A stretch of 6,900 bases of DNA. It comes from Candidatus Woesearchaeota archaeon. GTDB taxonomy: Archaea > Nanobdellota > Nanobdellia > Woesearchaeales > JACPBV01. Location: NCBI GenBank assembly GCA_019323195.1, contig JAHWHQ010000003.1, positions 1-6,900 of the forward strand, written 5' to 3'. Under the pieces are notes generated by a model. That model made no database searches and was not told where the DNA came from. It saw only the letters and a list, made by a program, of their open reading frames with translations. The stretch's first letter is position 1; every line of letters begins with the position of its first letter. Both the position numbers and the translations under genes were made by a program. Positions 4,538 to 6,900 of this stretch are shown piece after piece.

Positions 4538-6748
4538 ATGGGGGATGAAGAGGCATCTTGGATACTTTGTATGGGGACTTTTCCTCCAAGGGAATGCGGC
4601 ATAGCTACATTCACCAAGGACCTGACTACAGCAATCGATAAACAATTTTCTAATTCTGTAAAAACAAAAATACTTGCAATGAACCATAACTCGACGAACG
4701 CATACAATTACCCGAAGAACGTAATTTTCCAGATAAACGACGCGGACATACAGGAGTACATCGATACCGCTAAAAGAATCAACAGGATCGACAGGATCAA
4801 GCTGGTCTGCATCCAGCATGAATTCGGAATCTTCGGCGGAGAGTACGGAAGCTACCTGATAGCATTCCTGGAGATGATCAACAAGCCGGTCGTGATAACG
4901 TTCCATTCCGTCCTTCCAAACCCAAACGAGAGACTGAAGAAAGTTGTCCAGACGCTGGCAGAGAAATCTGAATGCATAGTGGTAATGGCAAATGCAGGGG
5001 AAAACATCTTAAGGGAGGAATACGGGATAAAAACAGATATCGAGGTAATACCGCACGGGATACCAACCGTGGAATTTATCCCAAGCATAAGAGAAAAAAA
5101 AAGGAAGGGGTACAAGGAAAATATCCTGCTTTCATCGTTCGGAATGATCAGCAGCGGGAAAGGATATGAGACCGTGATCGAGGCGCTTCCGAACGTTGTC
5201 AAGAAATTTCCAAACCTGCTGTACCTCATCATAGGGGAGACGCATCCGATAGTAAGAAAGAACGAAGGTGAGAGCTACAGAAATCTTATCGAAGAGAAGG
5301 TAAAGCAGCTCGGGCTTGAGAAAAACGTAAAATTCTACAACAAGTACATAACACTGAAAGAGATAACAGAGTACCTGCAGGCAACAGACGTCTTCATCTG
5401 CTCAAACGTCAACGCTGAACAGATAACGAGCGGAACGCTGGCATATGCAGTCGGAGCAGGAAGAGCGGTCGTATCAACGCCTTTCTTACATGCGAAAGAG
5501 CTGATCAAGCCTGAAAGAGGGATACTTGCTGATTTCGGAAACCCGCAATCATTCGAGGAGGCGATAATAAGGATACTGTCTGACCCGAAGCTGAAGAAGA
5601 GCATGGAAGAGAATGCCTATGCAAATACAAGGAACATGACATGGGATAATGTTGCGTTAGCTTACAGATCCAGTTTTGACAGGTATGCAGACCTGTCTGA
5701 AAAGTATGAGCTTAAGATACCAAAGGTCAAGCTGAGCCATCTGATCAAGCTTACCGATGATTTCGGGATGATACAGTTCGCTAACATAAACCATCCTGAC
5801 ATCTCATCCGGGTATACGCTGGATGACAATGCGAAAGCGATGATAGTATGCTGCATGCACTGCCACCTGTTTAAGGATGACTCTAAACTAAGGCTGGTAA
5901 AAAGGTACCTGAACTTTATAAAATATGTCCAGCAGGATGACGGAAGATTATTCAACTGGGTTGATTATGACAGAAACATAAACCTGGAGAACTGGAGCAA
6001 GGATGCTCACGGAAGGGCTCTATGGTCACTGGGGTTATTGAGTTCCACAAAGGAAGTTCCACATGAATTAAGGGAGAAAGCCAATAAGATTTTCATGAAG
6101 GGGTTAAAGGTGATTGACCAGATCAAATCACCAAGAGCAGTGGCATTCATCATCATGGGATTATATTTCCATGAAAGATCAGAGCAGTCAATAAAGCATA
6201 CTGACGAGATAATAAAGCTGTCTGATTATCTGACACAGCTTTACAAAAACTGCGCATCCGAGGGATGGGAATGGTTTGAGAAGTACATGACTTATTCAAA
6301 CAGCAAACTTCCTGAAGCGCTCTTTTATTCATACCTTGCAACAAAAGACAGAAGATACCTGAACATCGCGCAGTCTTCACTTGACTTCCTTATATCTGTG
6401 ACTTTTGAGGACGGGATATTTACCCCTATCGGGCAGAACGGGTGGTATTTCAAAAACGGGAAGAAAGCGCATTTTGACCAGCAGCCGATAGAGGCAGGAT
6501 CTATGGTGCAAGCACTTCTCCTGGCAAATGATGTAACAAAGAAAGAGAAGTACAGGGAATATGCTGTCAAGGCATTCCAGTGGTTCCTTGGGGAGAACTC
6601 ATTAAACCATGTTGTATATGACGAGTCAACCGGAGGATGCCATGACGGGGTCGGAAGGTTCTCGATAAACCTAAACCAGGGAGCAGAATCTACGCTGGCG
6701 TACCTTATTGCAACGCTTTCTTTATCCGAGAGTCTGGAAGAGGAATAG
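4538..6748 (+). CDS. GT4 glycosyltransferase fused to (alpha/alpha)6 domain
   Basis: A 736-residue two-domain cytoplasmic protein. Residues about 8-385 form a GT4-type GT-B glycosyltransferase: ILCMGTFPPRECGIATFTKDL (split over 9-29), QHEFGIFGGEYGSYL (93-107), VVITFHSVLP (118-127), FGMISSGKGYE (201-211), ATDVFICSN (282-290) and EQITSGTLAYAVGAGRAV (294-311). In this subfamily the usual EX7E motif is altered and the ITSGTLAYA block replaces it. Residues about 398-732 form a helical toroid of the six-hairpin glycosidase superfamily: SSGYTLDDNAKAM (423-435), SKDAHGRALWSLG (487-499), FTPIGQNGWYF (628-638), FDQQPIEAGSMVQAL (646-660), TGGCHDG (698-704) and NQGAESTLAYL (713-723). I know the same architecture from many bacterial and archaeal sugar loci, often near beta-mannoside phosphorylase genes, but the toroid's reaction is not established. 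The start is set by a TATA box 30 nt upstream; M12 is a less likely alternative. It is transcribed away from the deacetylase-GT4 operon. Confidence 0.9.
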   Translation: MGDEEASWILCMGTFPPRECGIATFTKDLTTAIDKQFSNSVKTKILAMNHNSTNAYNYPKNVIFQINDADIQEYIDTAKRINRIDRIKLVCIQHEFGIFGGEYGSYLIAFLEMINKPVVITFHSVLPNPNERLKKVVQTLAEKSECIVVMANAGENILREEYGIKTDIEVIPHGIPTVEFIPSIREKKRKGYKENILLSSFGMISSGKGYETVIEALPNVVKKFPNLLYLIIGETHPIVRKNEGESYRNLIEEKVKQLGLEKNVKFYNKYITLKEITEYLQATDVFICSNVNAEQITSGTLAYAVGAGRAVVSTPFLHAKELIKPERGILADFGNPQSFEEAIIRILSDPKLKKSMEENAYANTRNMTWDNVALAYRSSFDRYADLSEKYELKIPKVKLSHLIKLTDDFGMIQFANINHPDISSGYTLDDNAKAMIVCCMHCHLFKDDSKLRLVKRYLNFIKYVQQDDGRLFNWVDYDRNINLENWSKDAHGRALWSLGLLSSTKEVPHELREKANKIFMKGLKVIDQIKSPRAVAFIIMGLYFHERSEQSIKHTDEIIKLSDYLTQLYKNCASEGWEWFEKYMTYSNSKLPEALFYSYLATKDRRYLNIAQSSLDFLISVTFEDGIFTPIGQNGWYFKNGKKAHFDQQPIEAGSMVQALLLANDVTKKEKYREYAVKAFQWFLGENSLNHVVYDESTGGCHDGVGRFSINLNQGAESTLAYLIATLSLSESLEEE

Positions 6749-6900
6749 GCGTTGTTGAAAATCTCGCTTTGCTTCGGGTTAGCAGTTTCAAAATCCTTAA
6801 TGTTTAACATTGATTGCTAACGTTCCCCGACGGGGTGGCTAGACGCCATAAATTTTGTTAGACAAAATTTTAAATTGACCCCCCTTGTCAGCTTAAAGAA
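6749..6900. other. Intergenic region rich in small palindromes
   Basis: No convincing gene is seen in these 152 bases. They hold GTTAGCA (6778-6784) facing TGCTAAC (6815-6821), AATGTTTAACATT (6799-6811), CCCCGACGGGG (6825-6835) and the hairpin at 6850-6870. One minus-strand frame is open from the right edge to a TAG at 6820-6822 (27 codons, including FMASSHPVGER); this could be the tail of a gene beyond the window or chance. The density of palindromes resembles a dispersed intergenic repeat or the end of a small mobile element. Confidence 0.5.
6850..6870. repeat. 9-bp hairpin downstream of the fusion gene
   Basis: AAATTTTGT (6850-6858) pairs perfectly with ACAAAATTT (6862-6870) around the three-base loop TAG. 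A short T run (6868-6871) follows on the plus strand. It could help end transcription of the fusion gene or be part of a repeat element; it is about 100 bases past the stop codon, which is far for a terminator. Confidence 0.5.

Noticed and set aside
4439..4906. 155-codon minus-strand ORF over the divergent promoter
   Set aside because: It is antisense to the N-terminal GT4 domain and runs through the promoter region; its sequence resembles no protein family.
4852..5232. 126-codon minus-strand ORF
   Set aside because: It is antisense to the conserved GT4 core of the fusion gene and has low-complexity hydrophobic content typical of antisense frames.
6325..6810. 161-codon minus-strand ORF across the end of the fusion gene
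   Set aside because: It is antisense to clearly conserved toroid motifs for nearly all its length, has no family marks, and its start falls inside the palindromic region.
1..6900. CRISPR array, tRNA or rRNA genes
   Set aside because: I saw no regularly spaced direct repeats, and no tRNA- or rRNA-like conserved segments on either strand.

Overview
The window looks archaeal. Three of the first-in-line genes have an AT-rich TATA-like box whose first base lies exactly 30 nt before the start codon, with no ribosome binding site between. This is the classic layout of archaeal leaderless transcripts. Internal genes instead carry Shine-Dalgarno-like sequences. Arginine is mostly AGA/AGG and isoleucine is often ATA. 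I cannot place the lineage further; a DPANN-type or euryarchaeal AT-leaning genome would fit.

Layout from left to right. (1) Positions 1-275 hold no convincing intact gene, only gene remnants or a small lipoprotein-like ORF. (2) Positions 276-1449, minus strand, hold a Type II restriction-modification locus. It has an intact YhdJ-type N6-adenine methyltransferase (family target ATGCAT), followed by an overlapping restriction-enzyme-like gene cut off at 120 codons. This block is visibly more AT-rich than the rest and looks acquired and then decayed, leaving an orphan methylase. (3) Positions 1450-1613 are a divergent promoter region with two inverted repeats. (4) Positions 1614-2732, plus strand, encode an (alpha/alpha)6-barrel glycosidase related to the catalytic domain of glycogen-debranching enzymes. 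(5) It converges with the GT4 glycosyltransferase at 2724-3863 (minus); the two 3' ends overlap by 9 bp inside a shared inverted repeat that looks like a bidirectional terminator. (6) Upstream in the same operon (ATGA overlap) is a PIG-L/LmbE-type N-deacetylase whose natural ATG is out of frame by one base in a run of ten A. (7) A palindromic TATA region (4505-4518) separates this operon from a divergent 736-codon gene (4538-6748) fusing a GT4 glycosyltransferase to a C-terminal (alpha/alpha)6 domain. (8) Positions 6749-6900 are non-coding and dense in small palindromes.

The four carbohydrate genes read as one module: two sugar transferases, a deacetylase able to remove an N-acetyl group from an amino sugar, and a glycosidase-like enzyme. 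None shows a signal peptide or membrane segment, so the work is probably cytoplasmic: making or trimming a glycoside, a storage or compatible-solute sugar, or a glycan precursor. The exact substrate cannot be read from the sequence.

The best leads are the one-base poly-A frame break at the deacetylase start, the bidirectional terminator that doubles as two lysine-rich protein tails, the decayed restriction partner beside an intact methylase, and the unnamed carbohydrate module with its two toroid domains.
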